A stretch of DNA of 64,000 bases from Morococcus cerebrosus (lineage in GTDB: Bacteria; Pseudomonadota; Gammaproteobacteria; Burkholderiales; Neisseriaceae), in NCBI RefSeq assembly GCF_022749515.1, contig NZ_CP094242.1, forward strand, positions 310,001 through 374,000, written 5' to 3'. Within the stretch, counting starts at the first letter, position 1; the number at the start of each line of letters is the position of its first letter. The notes below the pieces were generated by a model. That model made no database searches, was not told the DNA's origin, and saw only the letters and a program-made list of their open reading frames with translations. A program made the position numbers and the translations under genes. Positions 28,406 to 37,375 of this stretch are shown here, piece by piece.

Positions 28406-28417
28406 TTCAGACGGCAT
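28406..28417 (-). other. Canonical AT-DUS uptake sequence
   Basis: TTCAGACGGCAT is the inverse of ATGCCGTCTGAA, the dialect of the N. meningitidis/N. gonorrhoeae group, not that used in the rest of this window. Confidence 0.8.
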
Positions 28418-28471
28418 TATATAGAAACCGACGGGAAATTAAAGGAAATCAAGTTATCCGAATGATTCGGA

Positions 28472-28693
28472 TTACGGGACAGGGTCGTGTCCGTGTCCGC
28501 CGAAGGGGTGGCAGCGGGCGATGCGTTTGAGGGCGAGCCAGCCGCCTTTGAATGCGCCGTATTTTTTGACTGCTTCGACCGCATATTGCGAACAGGTCGG
28601 GGTATAGCGGCAGCGCGGCGGTATCAGTGGGCTGATGGCGTATTGGTAAAAACGGATCAGCGCGAGGATGAATTTGGACAACAGGGTGTTCAT
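28472..28693 (-). CDS. yidD: Membrane protein insertion efficiency factor YidD
   Basis: 73 residues with the diagnostic [20 protein letters not shown] and CSQYAVEA...[16 protein letters not shown]. YidD is a small amphipathic inner-membrane protein that helps YidC. Its ATG overlaps the rnpA stop (ATGA). Confidence 0.95.
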   Translation of the reverse strand: MNTLLSKFILALIRFYQYAISPLIPPRCRYTPTCSQYAVEAVKKYGAFKGGWLALKRIARCHPFGGHGHDPVP

Positions 28694-29031
28694 CAGCGTT
28701 TGCGCATGAGTTGCGTCAATTGGTTTCGGGCTTCGGCAGCGTTTTGCCGATTGAATGCCAGACGGACGCGTACGACGAAATCATGTGGCGGCAGGCTGTT
28801 TTTGTTCAGTCTGAACCAATCGCGGATGACGCGCTTCATATAGTTGCGGTCATGCGCGCGTTTCGCTGTTTTTTTGCTGACGACCAAGCCGAGTCGCGGA
28901 TGGTTCAATCCGTTGTCGGCAGATTGGGAAACTTGCAGCAAATCGCGGCTGCGCCGGTTTTTGAACGCAAAAACGGATGAAAAATCATCCGTTTTTAATA
29001 AGCGGTACTGCTTTCCGAAGCGGTAGTCCAA
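28693..29031 (-). CDS. rnpA: Ribonuclease P protein component
   Basis: 112 residues. [21 protein letters not shown] is the RNA-binding RNR signature. The protein binds M1 RNA and assists 5' maturation of tRNAs. The start codon appears to be TTG, two bases after the rpmH stop; no ATG or GTG is near, and the only other candidate is an in-frame ATT one codon upstream. Start and stop are thus tightly coupled to rpmH and yidD. Confidence 0.93.
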   Translation of the reverse strand: MDYRFGKQYRLLKTDDFSSVFAFKNRRSRDLLQVSQSADNGLNHPRLGLVVSKKTAKRAHDRNYMKRVIRDWFRLNKNSLPPHDFVVRVRLAFNRQNAAEARNQLTQLMRKR

Positions 29032-29033
29032 AA

Positions 29034-29168
29034 TTACACTGCCAAGCGTTTGCGGCCTTTGGCGCGACGGGCTGCCAATACTGCGCGGCCACCGCGGGTT
29101 TTGGAGCGGACCAGGAAGCCGTGGGTACGTTTGCGTTTGGTAACGGAAGGTTGATAAGTGCGTTTCAT
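29034..29168 (-). CDS. rpmH: Ribosomal protein bL34
   Basis: 44 codons: [18 protein letters not shown] and a C-terminus [10 protein letters not shown], the universal L34 sequence. It leads the rpmH-rnpA-yidD-yidC unit and has a strong promoter 39-67 bases upstream. Confidence 0.98.
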   Translation of the reverse strand: MKRTYQPSVTKRKRTHGFLVRSKTRGGRAVLAARRAKGRKRLAV

Positions 29169-29206
29169 GATGTTTCCTAAAAAAACAGTAGATAAATAAA
29201 CCGTGA

Positions 29207-29235
29207 ATTACACTCTAATTTTCATCTTTTGTCAA
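29207..29235 (-). promoter_or_regulatory. Sigma-70 promoter of rpmH
   Basis: On the minus strand TTGACA (29230-29235) and TGTAAT (29207-29212) are 17 bases apart, close to consensus. Confidence 0.75.
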
Positions 29236-29298
29236 TCTCGGTTAAGTAAATGGATATGGCGCGCGGGATGGTTTGGTTTGCGGATTTGCGCGGCGCTT

Positions 29299-29330
29299 TG
29301 TGGATAAAATTTCCGGCGGGTTGTGGATAA
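29299..29330 (-). promoter_or_regulatory. Two DnaA boxes in the rpmH-dnaA interval (origin or autoregulatory region)
   Basis: TGTGGATAA occurs at 29299-29307 and 29322-29330, both exact inverse copies of TTATCCACA, 23 bases apart and in the same orientation. The rest of the 29169-29593 interval has no gene and a modest A+T enrichment. Two boxes are few for a full origin, so this could be part of oriC or a dnaA control site. Confidence 0.65.
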
Positions 29331-29593
29331 AGTTTGGCGGAGTGGGTATAATCGGCAATTCCTGTCCCTTTGTCGGGCGATAGGTCGTCTGAAAATGGTG
29401 GTGCGAATTTATCGTGATGATTTTCCGAAAATAATTTCATTGTATTTTCAGACGGCGTCCGGTTTGGCGGATAGGGTTTGTGCGGTATTTGCGACACTTT
29501 TTCCGTCGGGCTGAAACCGCATTTTCAAAGGCTGCAATTTCCGACGGTTTCTCCCCGTTTCTTTCCAACGATTTCCACGACTCGAGCTTATTC

Positions 29594-31144
29594 ATGACGC
29601 TAGCAGAATTTTGGCCGCAGTGCCTCCGCCGACTTCACGATATTTTGCCTGCCGGGCAGTTCGCGCAATGGATTGCGCCCTTGACCGTGGGCGAGGAAAA
29701 CGGCGTGTGGGTGATTTACGGTAAAAACCAGTTTGCCTGCAATATGCTCAAAAGCCAGTTTGCCGCCAAAATCGAAGTGGTGCGTGCGGAATTGGCTCCG
29801 CAACAGGCGGCTTTTGCGTTTAAGGCGGGCGCGGGGCAGCATTATGAAATGGCGGAAAATGCGGGGACGGTTGCACCTGAACAAGCCGTGTTGACCGAAG
29901 AAATGCCGAAAGCAGACGCGCAAGAATCTTTTTCGGACGGGACGTCGTCTGAAAACTCAGACAAGCCCTCCGTTGCGAAAACAGCGGCGGATATTTTGGC
30001 GCAGCGCATGAAAAACCTGCCGCACGAAAACAAGCAGCCTGCCGCCGCGCCCGCAGAATCCAAAGCCGTTGCCAAAGCCAAAACGGAAGCGCAGCGCGAT
30101 GCGGAAGAAGCGCGTTATGAACAGACCAATCTGTCGCGCGACTATACATTCGATACCTTGGTGGAAGGTAAGGGCAACCGCCTTGCCGCCGCCGCCGCCC
30201 AAGCCATTGCCGAGAATCCGGGGCAGGGCTACAACCCGTTTTTCCTGTACGGCAGCACGGGTTTGGGTAAAACCCACTTGGTGCAGGCCATCGGCAACGA
30301 ACTGCTGAAAAACCGTCCTGACGCCAAAGTGCGCTATATGCATTCAGACGACTATATCCGCAGCTTTATGAAGGCGGTGCGCAACAATACTTATGATGTA
30401 TTCAAGCAGCAATACAAACAATACGATCTGCTGATTATCGACGACATCCAGTTCATCAAAGGCAAAGACCGTACGATGGAAGAATTCTTCTATCTGTACA
30501 ACCATTTCCATAACGAGAAAAAACAGCTCATCCTCACTTGCGACGTGTTGCCTGCCAAAATCGAAGGTATGGACGACCGCCTCAAATCGCGTTTTTCATG
30601 GGGTTTGACTTTGGAACTCGAGCCGCCCGAGCTGGAAATGCGCGTGGCGATTTTGCAGAAAAAGGCAGAAGCAGCAGGCATCAGCATTGAAGACGAAGCC
30701 GCATTGTTTGTCGCCAACCTGATTCGTTCCAACGTGCGCGAACTGGAAGGCGCGTTCAACCGCGTCAGCGCCAGCAGCCGCTTCATGAATCGTCCTGTTA
30801 TCGACATGGATTTGGCGCGTACGGCTTTGCAGGACATCATTGCCGAAAAACACAAAATCATTACCGCCGACACCATTATCGACGCGACTGCCAAATATTA
30901 CCGCATTAAAATCAGCGATATACTCGGTAAAAAACGCACGCGTAACATTGCCCGTCCGCGTCAGGTCGCCATGAGCCTGACCAAAGAACTGACCACCCTC
31001 AGCCTGCCGTCTATCGGCGACGCGTTCGGCGGACGCGACCACACAACCGTCATGCACGGCGTGAAAGCCGTAGCAAAACTGCGCGAAGAAGATCCCGAGT
31101 TGGCGCAAGATTACGAAAAACTCCTGATTCTGATTCAAAACTGA
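29594..31144 (+). CDS. dnaA: Chromosomal replication initiator DnaA
   Basis: 516 residues from MTLAEFWPQCLRRL. Domain I at the N-terminus, a variable linker (about 80-175), AAA+ domain with Walker A GSTGLGKTHL near residue 220 and Walker B LLIIDDIQF, and the DNA-binding domain with GGRDHTTVMHG near residue 480. It opens the origin. The upstream in-frame codons are not conserved in character, so this start is preferred. It faces away from rpmH, as is usual. Confidence 0.97.
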   Translation: MTLAEFWPQCLRRLHDILPAGQFAQWIAPLTVGEENGVWVIYGKNQFACNMLKSQFAAKIEVVRAELAPQQAAFAFKAGAGQHYEMAENAGTVAPEQAVLTEEMPKADAQESFSDGTSSENSDKPSVAKTAADILAQRMKNLPHENKQPAAAPAESKAVAKAKTEAQRDAEEARYEQTNLSRDYTFDTLVEGKGNRLAAAAAQAIAENPGQGYNPFFLYGSTGLGKTHLVQAIGNELLKNRPDAKVRYMHSDDYIRSFMKAVRNNTYDVFKQQYKQYDLLIIDDIQFIKGKDRTMEEFFYLYNHFHNEKKQLILTCDVLPAKIEGMDDRLKSRFSWGLTLELEPPELEMRVAILQKKAEAAGISIEDEAALFVANLIRSNVRELEGAFNRVSASSRFMNRPVIDMDLARTALQDIIAEKHKIITADTIIDATAKYYRIKISDILGKKRTRNIARPRQVAMSLTKELTTLSLPSIGDAFGGRDHTTVMHGVKAVAKLREEDPELAQDYEKLLILIQN

Positions 31145-31153
31145 GCCAGAACC

Positions 31154-31194
31154 GGTTTTCAGACGACCCCTCTCTTAAAAGGTCGTCTGAAAAC
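31154..31194 (+). terminator. Inverted DUS pair between dnaA and dnaN
   Basis: GTTTTCAGACGACC and its inverse with the DUS copies facing in the opposite order from most pairs in the window. It can still form a hairpin, so dnaN may have its own promoter. Confidence 0.6.
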
Positions 31195-31292
31195 ACAAAT
31201 ACACTTTGATTTTAACGGCGGCGAATCAACCATCGCGTCCGCCGAACCCGATTCAAAAACACCCGAAATAACCAATTCAAAAGGAATTGACC

Positions 31293-32396
31293 ATGCTGAT
31301 TTTACAAGCCGACCGCGACAGTCTGCTCAAGCCGCTGCAAGCCGTTACCGGTATCGTCGAACGCCGCCATACCCTGCCCATCCTCTCCAACGTCCTGCTC
31401 GAAAGCAAAGACGGTCAAACCAAACTCCTGGCGACCGACTTGGAAATCCAAATCAACACAGCCGGCCCGGAAAGTCAGGCGGGCGATTTCCGCATCACCA
31501 CCAACGCCAAAAAATTCCAAGACATCCTGCGCGCTTTGCCCGACAGCGCCATCGTTTCGCTCGACTGGGCGGACAACCGTCTGACCCTGCGTGCAGGCAA
31601 ATCACGCTTCGCCCTGCAAACCCTGCCTGCCGAAGACTTCCCGCTGATGAGCATCGGCGAAGACATCAGCGCAGCGTTTTCCCTGTCGCAAGAAACCTTC
31701 AAAACCATGCTGTCTCAAGTCCAATACAGCATGGCGGTGCAAGACATCCGCTACTACCTCAACGGCTTACTGATGCAGGTTGAAGGCAACCAACTGCGCC
31801 TCGTCGCCACCGACGGCCACCGCCTTGCCTACGCCGCCAGCCAAATCGAAGCCGAATTGCCCAAAACCGAAGTCATCCTGCCGCGCAAAACCGTTTTGGA
31901 ACTCTTCAAACTGCTGAACAACCCGTCCGAACCCATCAGCGTCGAGCTGCTCAACAACCAAGTACGCTTCCAATGCAACGGCACGACCATCGTCAGCAAA
32001 GTCATCGACGGCAAATTCCCCGACTTCAACCGCGTCATCCCGCTGGACAACGACAAAATCTTCCTCGTTTCCCGTACCCAACTTTTGGGCGCGCTTGAAC
32101 GTGCCGCCATCCTTGCCAACGAAAAATTCCGCGGCGCGCGCCTGTTCCTGCAACCCGGCCTCTTGAGCGTCGTGTGCAGCAACAACGAGCAGGAAGAAGC
32201 ACGCGAAGAACTCGAAATCGCCTACCAAGGTGGCGAACTCGAAGTCGGCTTTAACATCGGCTATCTGATGGACGTATTGCGCAACATCCATTCCGACGAT
32301 ATGCAGCTTGCCTTCGGCGATGCCAACCGCTCGACCTTGTTTACCGTACCGAACAACCCGAACTTCAAATACATCGTTATGCCGATGCGCATCTGA
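31293..32396 (+). CDS. dnaN: DNA polymerase III beta clamp
   Basis: 367 residues, the normal length of the three-domain sliding clamp. It opens MLILQADRDSLLKPLQ and includes VERRHTLPILSNVLLE and FRGARLFLQPGLLSV; the C-terminus YIVMPMRI ends in the expected PMR motif. AAGGAA lies just before the ATG; an in-frame TTG two codons earlier is less likely. It follows dnaA as usual. Confidence 0.97.
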   Translation: MLILQADRDSLLKPLQAVTGIVERRHTLPILSNVLLESKDGQTKLLATDLEIQINTAGPESQAGDFRITTNAKKFQDILRALPDSAIVSLDWADNRLTLRAGKSRFALQTLPAEDFPLMSIGEDISAAFSLSQETFKTMLSQVQYSMAVQDIRYYLNGLLMQVEGNQLRLVATDGHRLAYAASQIEAELPKTEVILPRKTVLELFKLLNNPSEPISVELLNNQVRFQCNGTTIVSKVIDGKFPDFNRVIPLDNDKIFLVSRTQLLGALERAAILANEKFRGARLFLQPGLLSVVCSNNEQEEAREELEIAYQGGELEVGFNIGYLMDVLRNIHSDDMQLAFGDANRSTLFTVPNNPNFKYIVMPMRI

Positions 32397-32420
32397 TGCG
32401 GCGGTTGTTTTGAAATGAAT

Positions 32421-32465
32421 AAAAAGGTCGTCTGAAAATCTGTTTGGTTTTCAGACGACCTTTTT
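32421..32465. terminator. Inverted DUS pair between convergent dnaN and the RDD gene
   Basis: AAAAAGGTCGTCTGAAAA and its inverse with T runs on both strands. Confidence 0.8.
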
Positions 32466-32490
32466 ATGTAGTTGCACGGCAGTGAAACCA

Positions 32491-33015
32491 TCAGTTTTCG
32501 GATGCTTCCTGTTTCAAATCGACCAATCGCGTTCCCGCCAAGAAATCGTATAAAAACTGCCGGTCGGGGTTCAGCAGGGCAAAGCCCCACGGCAGGATGA
32601 GCCAGATAAGGGCGGCGCCGAAGGCTGGCACGGGCGGGATGGCGAGCAGGTGGCGCAGGCCTGCGTAAGCGAGCAGGGGGATGAAGACGACGAAGATGCA
32701 TGCCCAAATGAAGCGGATGCGCAGTTGCGACAATGGCGGCAGCGTGCCGTTTCTGCCGTGCAGCCCTATTTTCCACGTCTGCATGGCGAGGGTGCGGCCG
32801 GTTTTCGTCCAGTTGGTTTTGAAGTAGAGCCACCAGCTGCCTACAAAGATAACGCAGGTCGCCAAGCTGGAAAGAAGCTGGGAAACAGGGTTGAGGAAAA
32901 TGGCGGCGATGCCGGCAAGGATGGCGGCGATGGCGGTTACGGCACCGGTCAGCAGCAACTCGTACATCAGTGCGGCAAGGCGGCGTTTGATGGGGGCGGG
33001 GGGAAAGGCGGTCAT
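32491..33015 (-). CDS. RDD-family membrane protein
   Basis: 174 residues. IKRRLAALMYELLLTG (the RDD-like basic start), three membrane segments, and KTNWTKTGRTLAMQTWKIGL followed by a short C-terminal LAGTRLVDL are typical. RDD proteins have no fixed function, though some are Na+/H+ antiporters. The start MTAFPPAPI was chosen because the sequence before it is a DUS region. Confidence 0.8.
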   Translation of the reverse strand: MTAFPPAPIKRRLAALMYELLLTGAVTAIAAILAGIAAIFLNPVSQLLSSLATCVIFVGSWWLYFKTNWTKTGRTLAMQTWKIGLHGRNGTLPPLSQLRIRFIWACIFVVFIPLLAYAGLRHLLAIPPVPAFGAALIWLILPWGFALLNPDRQFLYDFLAGTRLVDLKQEASEN

Positions 33016-33030
33016 GACGGTCTGCTCGGT

Positions 33031-33100
33031 AAAAAGGTCGTCTGAAAAACGGAATGTTTTGTTTCGGCAAATCCGCCGCATTCGTTTTCAGACGACCTTT
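33031..33100 (-). terminator. Inverted DUS pair between two membrane-protein genes
   Basis: AAAAAGGTCGTCTGAAAACG-type arms enclose a loop of about 30 bases. The left copy overlaps the leader of the RDD gene. Confidence 0.55.
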
Positions 33101-33112
33101 GTGTGGGAGGAA

Positions 33113-33532
33113 TCAGCGGTGGGGACGTTTTTGTCCGCGCGCCTGCTGGGCTGCCATCTGGTTCATTTCCTGACGGGTCGGGCGTTTTTTGAACATGGCG
33201 TGCGCTTCATCGGCCGAACATTTTTGCGACAGGCAGACCAACGTTATCGCGTCTTTTTGGTGCTGGCCGCCGCTGTGGTACATACGGCGCAGGTTGGCTT
33301 CGTTGATGCGGCCTTTTTCGGGGTCGATGTCGAATTTTTTCAGGCGTTCGAGAAACTGGCGCTGCTGGCGGCGCGAAGTCCAGACAAAGCCACCGGCGGC
33401 TGCGGCGACGATGATGACGGCAAGCAGGATGGCAAGCGGCCACGAATCGACGATTAAGACGATGATCAGGCTTAAAACGGCGGTGGTCAGCACGAGCAGG
33501 CCGCCGATGCGGAGTTTGGTTTGGTTGTCCAT
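33113..33532 (-). CDS. Two-helix membrane protein of unknown function
   Basis: 139 residues. Two hydrophobic segments (about 8-28 and 33-51) are followed by a basic cytoplasmic part with an acidic-to-basic switch, a CSADEAHAMFKKRPTRQE stretch and a Gln/Arg/Lys-rich end. I do not recognise a family. It has good coding content and lies between two DUS hairpins, so it is likely transcribed alone. Confidence 0.6.
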   Translation of the reverse strand: MDNQTKLRIGGLLVLTTAVLSLIIVLIVDSWPLAILLAVIIVAAAAGGFVWTSRRQQRQFLERLKKFDIDPEKGRINEANLRRMYHSGGQHQKDAITLVCLSQKCSADEAHAMFKKRPTRQEMNQMAAQQARGQKRPHR

Positions 33533-33559
33533 GAAGTTGTGGTTCCTTATTAAGGGTGG

Positions 33560-33623
33560 GAGGTCGTCTGAAAAACGGAGGCTGGTTTCGGAGAACCTGC
33601 CGCGTCGGTTTTCAGACGACCTT
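33560..33623. terminator. Inverted DUS pair upstream of the two-helix protein
   Basis: AGGTCGTCTGAAAAACG and an inverse copy with a long loop. The remainder of 33624-33795 holds no gene. Confidence 0.55.
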
Positions 33624-33795
33624 GAATCTCGTAATTAACGCTATTTTACAGTATTTTCGGAATGTGGTGGGAAGGTGGCGGCAGGTGGAGTTTCCTGCCG
33701 CAAAGTCAAAGAAAACGATATTGTTTGTTTGCCGTTATTCCCATTCGCACAGAAATAACGGCAAACCATGCTTTTATGATTTCAATTCCTTATTA

Positions 33796-34731
33796 TTACC
33801 ACGCCGCGCGTTCCCTCATATCTTCCACCGCCTCCACCAACGCCGCCGCCAATGGCGGATCAAACGACGAGTGTCCCGCCTGAATCACGCGCAGTTCGGC
33901 TTCGGGGAGCGCCTGCGAAAGTTCCCACGCGCTTTGCATGGGGGTGCATAAGTCGTAGCGGCCTTGTACGATGATGGTCGGGATATGGCGGATTTTGTCC
34001 GTGTTCGCCAAAATCGCTTTGTCGCCTTTCAGCCAGCCTTCGTTGACGAAATAATGGTTTTCCAAACGGGCGATGGCGAGCGATTGGTAGGCGTCTTCAT
34101 CGACGTCTTGCGGCTCGAAGCGGATCAGGTAGCTTTCCCAGTCCGCCCAGGCTTTGGCGGCTTTCAGACGACCTGCTTCGTCTTCGCCGAACAGCATTTC
34201 GTGATACGCCGCAATCAGGCCGCCGCGTTTTTCTTCGGCGACGGGCGCGAGGAATTTCTGCCATTGCGCGGGATAAATCTGACTGACGCCGCCCGCTTCG
34301 TCCAGCCACGCCATTTCGGACGGGCGGCACAGGAATATCCCGCGCAACACCAGTCCGGCAACGCGTTCGGGATGGGTTTCGGCATACGCCAGCGACAAGG
34401 TGCTGCCCCATGAGCCGCCGAACACCAGCCATTTTTGGATGCCCAGCATTTCGCGGACTTTTTCGATGTCGGCAACCAAGTCCCAAGTCGTGTTGTCATC
34501 GGTGCAGGCGTAAGGCAGCGAATGACCGCAGCCGCGCTGGTCGATGATGACGATGCGGAACACGTCGGGATTGAAAAAGCCGCGGCAGGCAGGCGATGCG
34601 CCCGCGCCCGGGCCGCCGTGCAGGAAGATGACGGGCAGGCCGTCGGGATTGCCGGATTCTTCCCAGTAGATTTGATGGATGTCCGATACTTGCAGCAGGC
34701 CGCTGCGGATGGGTTCGCGGATGGGGTGCAT
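33796..34731 (-). CDS. pip: Proline iminopeptidase
   Basis: 311 residues of the alpha/beta hydrolase fold. HGGPGAGASP forms the oxyanion region, the nucleophile is the serine of FGGSWGSTLSLAYA, and the C-terminal GHSSFDP holds the catalytic histidine. It removes N-terminal proline from peptides. I set the start at MHPIREPIRSG, which begins the conserved domain. Confidence 0.94.
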   Translation of the reverse strand: MHPIREPIRSGLLQVSDIHQIYWEESGNPDGLPVIFLHGGPGAGASPACRGFFNPDVFRIVIIDQRGCGHSLPYACTDDNTTWDLVADIEKVREMLGIQKWLVFGGSWGSTLSLAYAETHPERVAGLVLRGIFLCRPSEMAWLDEAGGVSQIYPAQWQKFLAPVAEEKRGGLIAAYHEMLFGEDEAGRLKAAKAWADWESYLIRFEPQDVDEDAYQSLAIARLENHYFVNEGWLKGDKAILANTDKIRHIPTIIVQGRYDLCTPMQSAWELSQALPEAELRVIQAGHSSFDPPLAAALVEAVEDMRERAAW

Positions 34732-34851
34732 GATGTTTCTCCTGTTGTCTGACGTTTGGATTGTACCCATCGGGCAGGCAAACGACAAACGGCAAGGGGT
34801 CGTCTGAAATCCGCTTGCGCCGCTGCGTTTCCCGACCGCCCGACTATCCGC

Positions 34852-34857
34852 TATAAT
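34852..34857 (+). promoter_or_regulatory. Putative -10 box upstream of lptE
   Basis: TATAAT 32 bases before the lptE start; the -35 match is poor. Confidence 0.35.
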
Positions 34858-34888
34858 TCCCCGATACCCGCGCAACCGAAAGAATGAA

Positions 34889-35368
34889 ATGAACAAAATC
34901 CTGATGACCGCCGCCGTGCTGCTTCTGTCCGCCTGCGGCTTCCACCTCAAAGGCATGGGCGGCACCGCACGCACGCTGCCGTATCCCGCTTGGCACATCC
35001 AAAACGCCTCCGTGATGCAGAAGGCTTTGGAAAATGCCCTGCGCCGCGTCGACGGCAAACCCGTTTCCGCCGCCGAAGCGCAAATGACGTTGAACATCAA
35101 GGGCATCGAAACCCGTCAGGACATCTACACCATCACCCGCGCCGCGTTGGTCAACGAATACCTGCTGACGCTGCGCGTCGAAGCACAAGCCATGCGCAAC
35201 GGCGAGCCAGTGGGCGAACCGATTACCGTCCTCGTCAACCGCACGATGGACTACAACGACAGCGAAGTGTTGGGCAAACAGGAAGAAAGCGAAACCATCT
35301 GGGCGGAAATGCGCGCCGACGCCGCCGACCAAATCGTCCGCCGCCTGACGTTCCTGAAAGCGTATTGA
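34889..35368 (+). CDS. lptE: LPS-assembly lipoprotein LptE
   Basis: 159 residues with a lipobox LLLSACGF, the acylated cysteine near residue 16. The FHLKG start and the ITRAALVNEYLLTL and DYNDSEVLGKQEE blocks match the LptE family. It plugs LptD in the outer membrane during lipooligosaccharide export. Its TGA overlaps the ATG of holA. Confidence 0.93.
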   Translation: MNKILMTAAVLLLSACGFHLKGMGGTARTLPYPAWHIQNASVMQKALENALRRVDGKPVSAAEAQMTLNIKGIETRQDIYTITRAALVNEYLLTLRVEAQAMRNGEPVGEPITVLVNRTMDYNDSEVLGKQEESETIWAEMRADAADQIVRRLTFLKAY

Positions 35369-36369
35369 TGGCGGTCATGAATATCGAACAGGTCAGCGCG
35401 GATATGCCGCTTTCGCCGCTGTACATCATTCACGGCGAAGAAGACCTGTTGCGCATCGAAGCCCTCGATACCCTGCGCGCCGCCGCCAAAAAACAAGGCT
35501 ACCTCAACCGTGAAGTCTTTACAGCGGACAACGGCGCCGACTGGGACGAACTCCTGCAAAGCGCAGGCAGCGCGGGGCTTTTCGCCGATTTGAAACTTTT
35601 GGAAATCCACATTCCGAACGGCAAGCCCGGCAAAACCGGCGGCGACGCGCTGCAAACCTTCGCCGAACGCCTGCCCGAAGACACCGTTACCCTGATTCTG
35701 CTGCCCAAGCTCGAAAAAGCCCAAACGCAGGCAAAATGGTTCACCGCGCTCGCCGCCAAAGGCACCGTACTCGAAGCCAAAGCCATTACCGCGCAAGCCC
35801 TGCCGCAGTGGATAAAAGGTCGTCTGAACAAGGTCGGACTCAATATCGAACCCGACGCGCTCGCCCTGTTTGCCGAACGCGTCGAAGGCAACCTGCTCGC
35901 CGCCCGCCAAGAAATCGACAAACTCGCGCTGCTGCACCCGCAAAACCATACCGTCAACATCGCCGATGCCGAAGCCGCCGTCGCCAACGTCGCCCGTTTC
36001 GACGTGTTCCAGCTCTCCGGCGCATGGATGAAAGGCGATGCCCTGCGCGTCGCCCGCCTTCTGTACGGACTCGAAGAAGAAGGCGAAGAGCCTGTCTTGC
36101 TGCTGTGGGCGGTTGCCGAAGACATCCGCACCCTCATCCGCCTGACCGCCGCGCTCAAACAAGGGCAGAGCGTACAATCCGTCCGCAACAGCCTGCGCCT
36201 GTGGGGCGACAAACAAACCCTCGCACCGATTGCCGTCAAACGCATTCCCGCCGTCCGCCTGATCGAAGCGCTGAAAACCTGCGCCAAAATCGACCGCATC
36301 ATCAAAGGCGCGGAAGACGGCGATGCTTGGACGGAATTTAAGCAGTTGGTAACGGGGCTGGCGGTGTGA
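35368..36369 (+). CDS. holA: DNA polymerase III delta subunit
   Basis: 333 residues: LYIIHGEEDLLRIEAL at the N-terminus, then a AAA+-like core without a Walker ATP site and a C-terminal helical domain (VFQLSGAWMKGDALRVARLL; LIRLTAALKQGQ). HolA opens the beta clamp as part of the clamp loader. It is coupled to lptE by the overlapping stop/start TGATG. A second ATG three codons later is also possible. Confidence 0.93.
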   Translation: MAVMNIEQVSADMPLSPLYIIHGEEDLLRIEALDTLRAAAKKQGYLNREVFTADNGADWDELLQSAGSAGLFADLKLLEIHIPNGKPGKTGGDALQTFAERLPEDTVTLILLPKLEKAQTQAKWFTALAAKGTVLEAKAITAQALPQWIKGRLNKVGLNIEPDALALFAERVEGNLLAARQEIDKLALLHPQNHTVNIADAEAAVANVARFDVFQLSGAWMKGDALRVARLLYGLEEEGEEPVLLLWAVAEDIRTLIRLTAALKQGQSVQSVRNSLRLWGDKQTLAPIAVKRIPAVRLIEALKTCAKIDRIIKGAEDGDAWTEFKQLVTGLAV

Positions 36370-36566
36370 AGGTGTGTATAGCCGGGTCGCTTGCGGCGAG
36401 ACACATCCCGTTATTTAAAGCCTGCCCGGGCATGATGAAGACTGGGGAGGGGTTGAAAACCCGACAAAAAAGAACATATTGAATGAGGCAGAAATCTTCC
36501 TGTTTCCGATAAATCGGCCATCCGCACATACACCGTCGTTTTCAGACGACCTTTCAAAGGAAAACC

Positions 36567-37217
36567 ATGTTTCAAAAATTTGACTTGGGCACTGTCCTGC
36601 TCGCGATTCCGCCCGTCCTCCTTGCCCTGACCATACGCGAAGTCGCGCGTGGTTATACCGCCCTCCGTTGGGGCGACAGTACCGCCCAACAATACGGGCG
36701 GCTGACGCTCAACCCCCTGCCGCATATCGATCCGGTAGGTACGATCGTCGTCCCCATAATCAGCCTGCTGCTGACCCCGTTCGTCTTCGGTTGGGCGCGC
36801 CCGATGCCCATCGACCCGCGCAATTTCCGCGATCCGCGCCGCGCTTGGCGTTGGGTTTCTATTTCCGGTCCGATTGCCAATCTGATTTTGGCGTTCTTTT
36901 GGGGCTTTGTTGCCGCCTTTGCCGTTTACGCGCCCGAATCCTATCAGGAACCGTTGGTCCGAATGGCGCAATACGGCGTTATCGTGAACGCGATTTGGGT
37001 CGCTTTCAGCCTGATTCCCATCCTGCCTTGGGACGGCGGCATCTTTATCGATACTTTCCTGTCTGCCAAACAGTCCATGCAGTTTCGCAAAATCGAACCT
37101 TACGGAATGTGGATTGTCCTAATATTGATGTTCACAGGGCTGTTGGCAAAAATCATCCTGCCTATCGTTGCACTGATACAGACGGCTGTGTACCTCTTTA
37201 TGACCTTGTTAATCTGA
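36567..37217 (+). CDS. Site-2-protease-like membrane protein lacking the HExxH zinc motif
   Basis: 216 residues with about five membrane segments. The surrounding sequence follows the M50 family (GRLTLNPLPHIDPVGTIVVP, then LIPILPWDGG, keeping the late Asp), but the catalytic HExxH is replaced by R24-E25-V-A-R28. Without the two His ligands it should not be a working protease. It may be a pseudoenzyme that binds membrane substrates, or a fold reused for another task. Confidence 0.82.
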   Translation: MFQKFDLGTVLLAIPPVLLALTIREVARGYTALRWGDSTAQQYGRLTLNPLPHIDPVGTIVVPIISLLLTPFVFGWARPMPIDPRNFRDPRRAWRWVSISGPIANLILAFFWGFVAAFAVYAPESYQEPLVRMAQYGVIVNAIWVAFSLIPILPWDGGIFIDTFLSAKQSMQFRKIEPYGMWIVLILMFTGLLAKIILPIVALIQTAVYLFMTLLI

Positions 37218-37317
37218 ATCGTCTGCAAGACAGTAAAGAGGTTGTCTGAAACCTTAAACACACCCGCAGGGCGCATGATTGCGCCCTTTGTTTTACCTGT
37301 TTCCAAAGTAAATCTCA

Positions 37318-37346
37318 TTGGAAACCCTGCTTAAAAATTGTACAAT
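37318..37346 (+). promoter_or_regulatory. Sigma-70 promoter of dusB
   Basis: TTGGAA (37318-37323) and TACAAT (37341-37346) with a 17-base spacer, 29 bases before the dusB ATG. Confidence 0.6.
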
Positions 37347-37375
37347 GGCAGCCCTTTCCATACGGCGGTTTGACC

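Noticed and set aside
36411..36971. A minus-strand frame opposite the site-2-protease relative
   Set aside because: Overlaps a well-supported membrane protein gene and has no recognisable motif or ribosome site.
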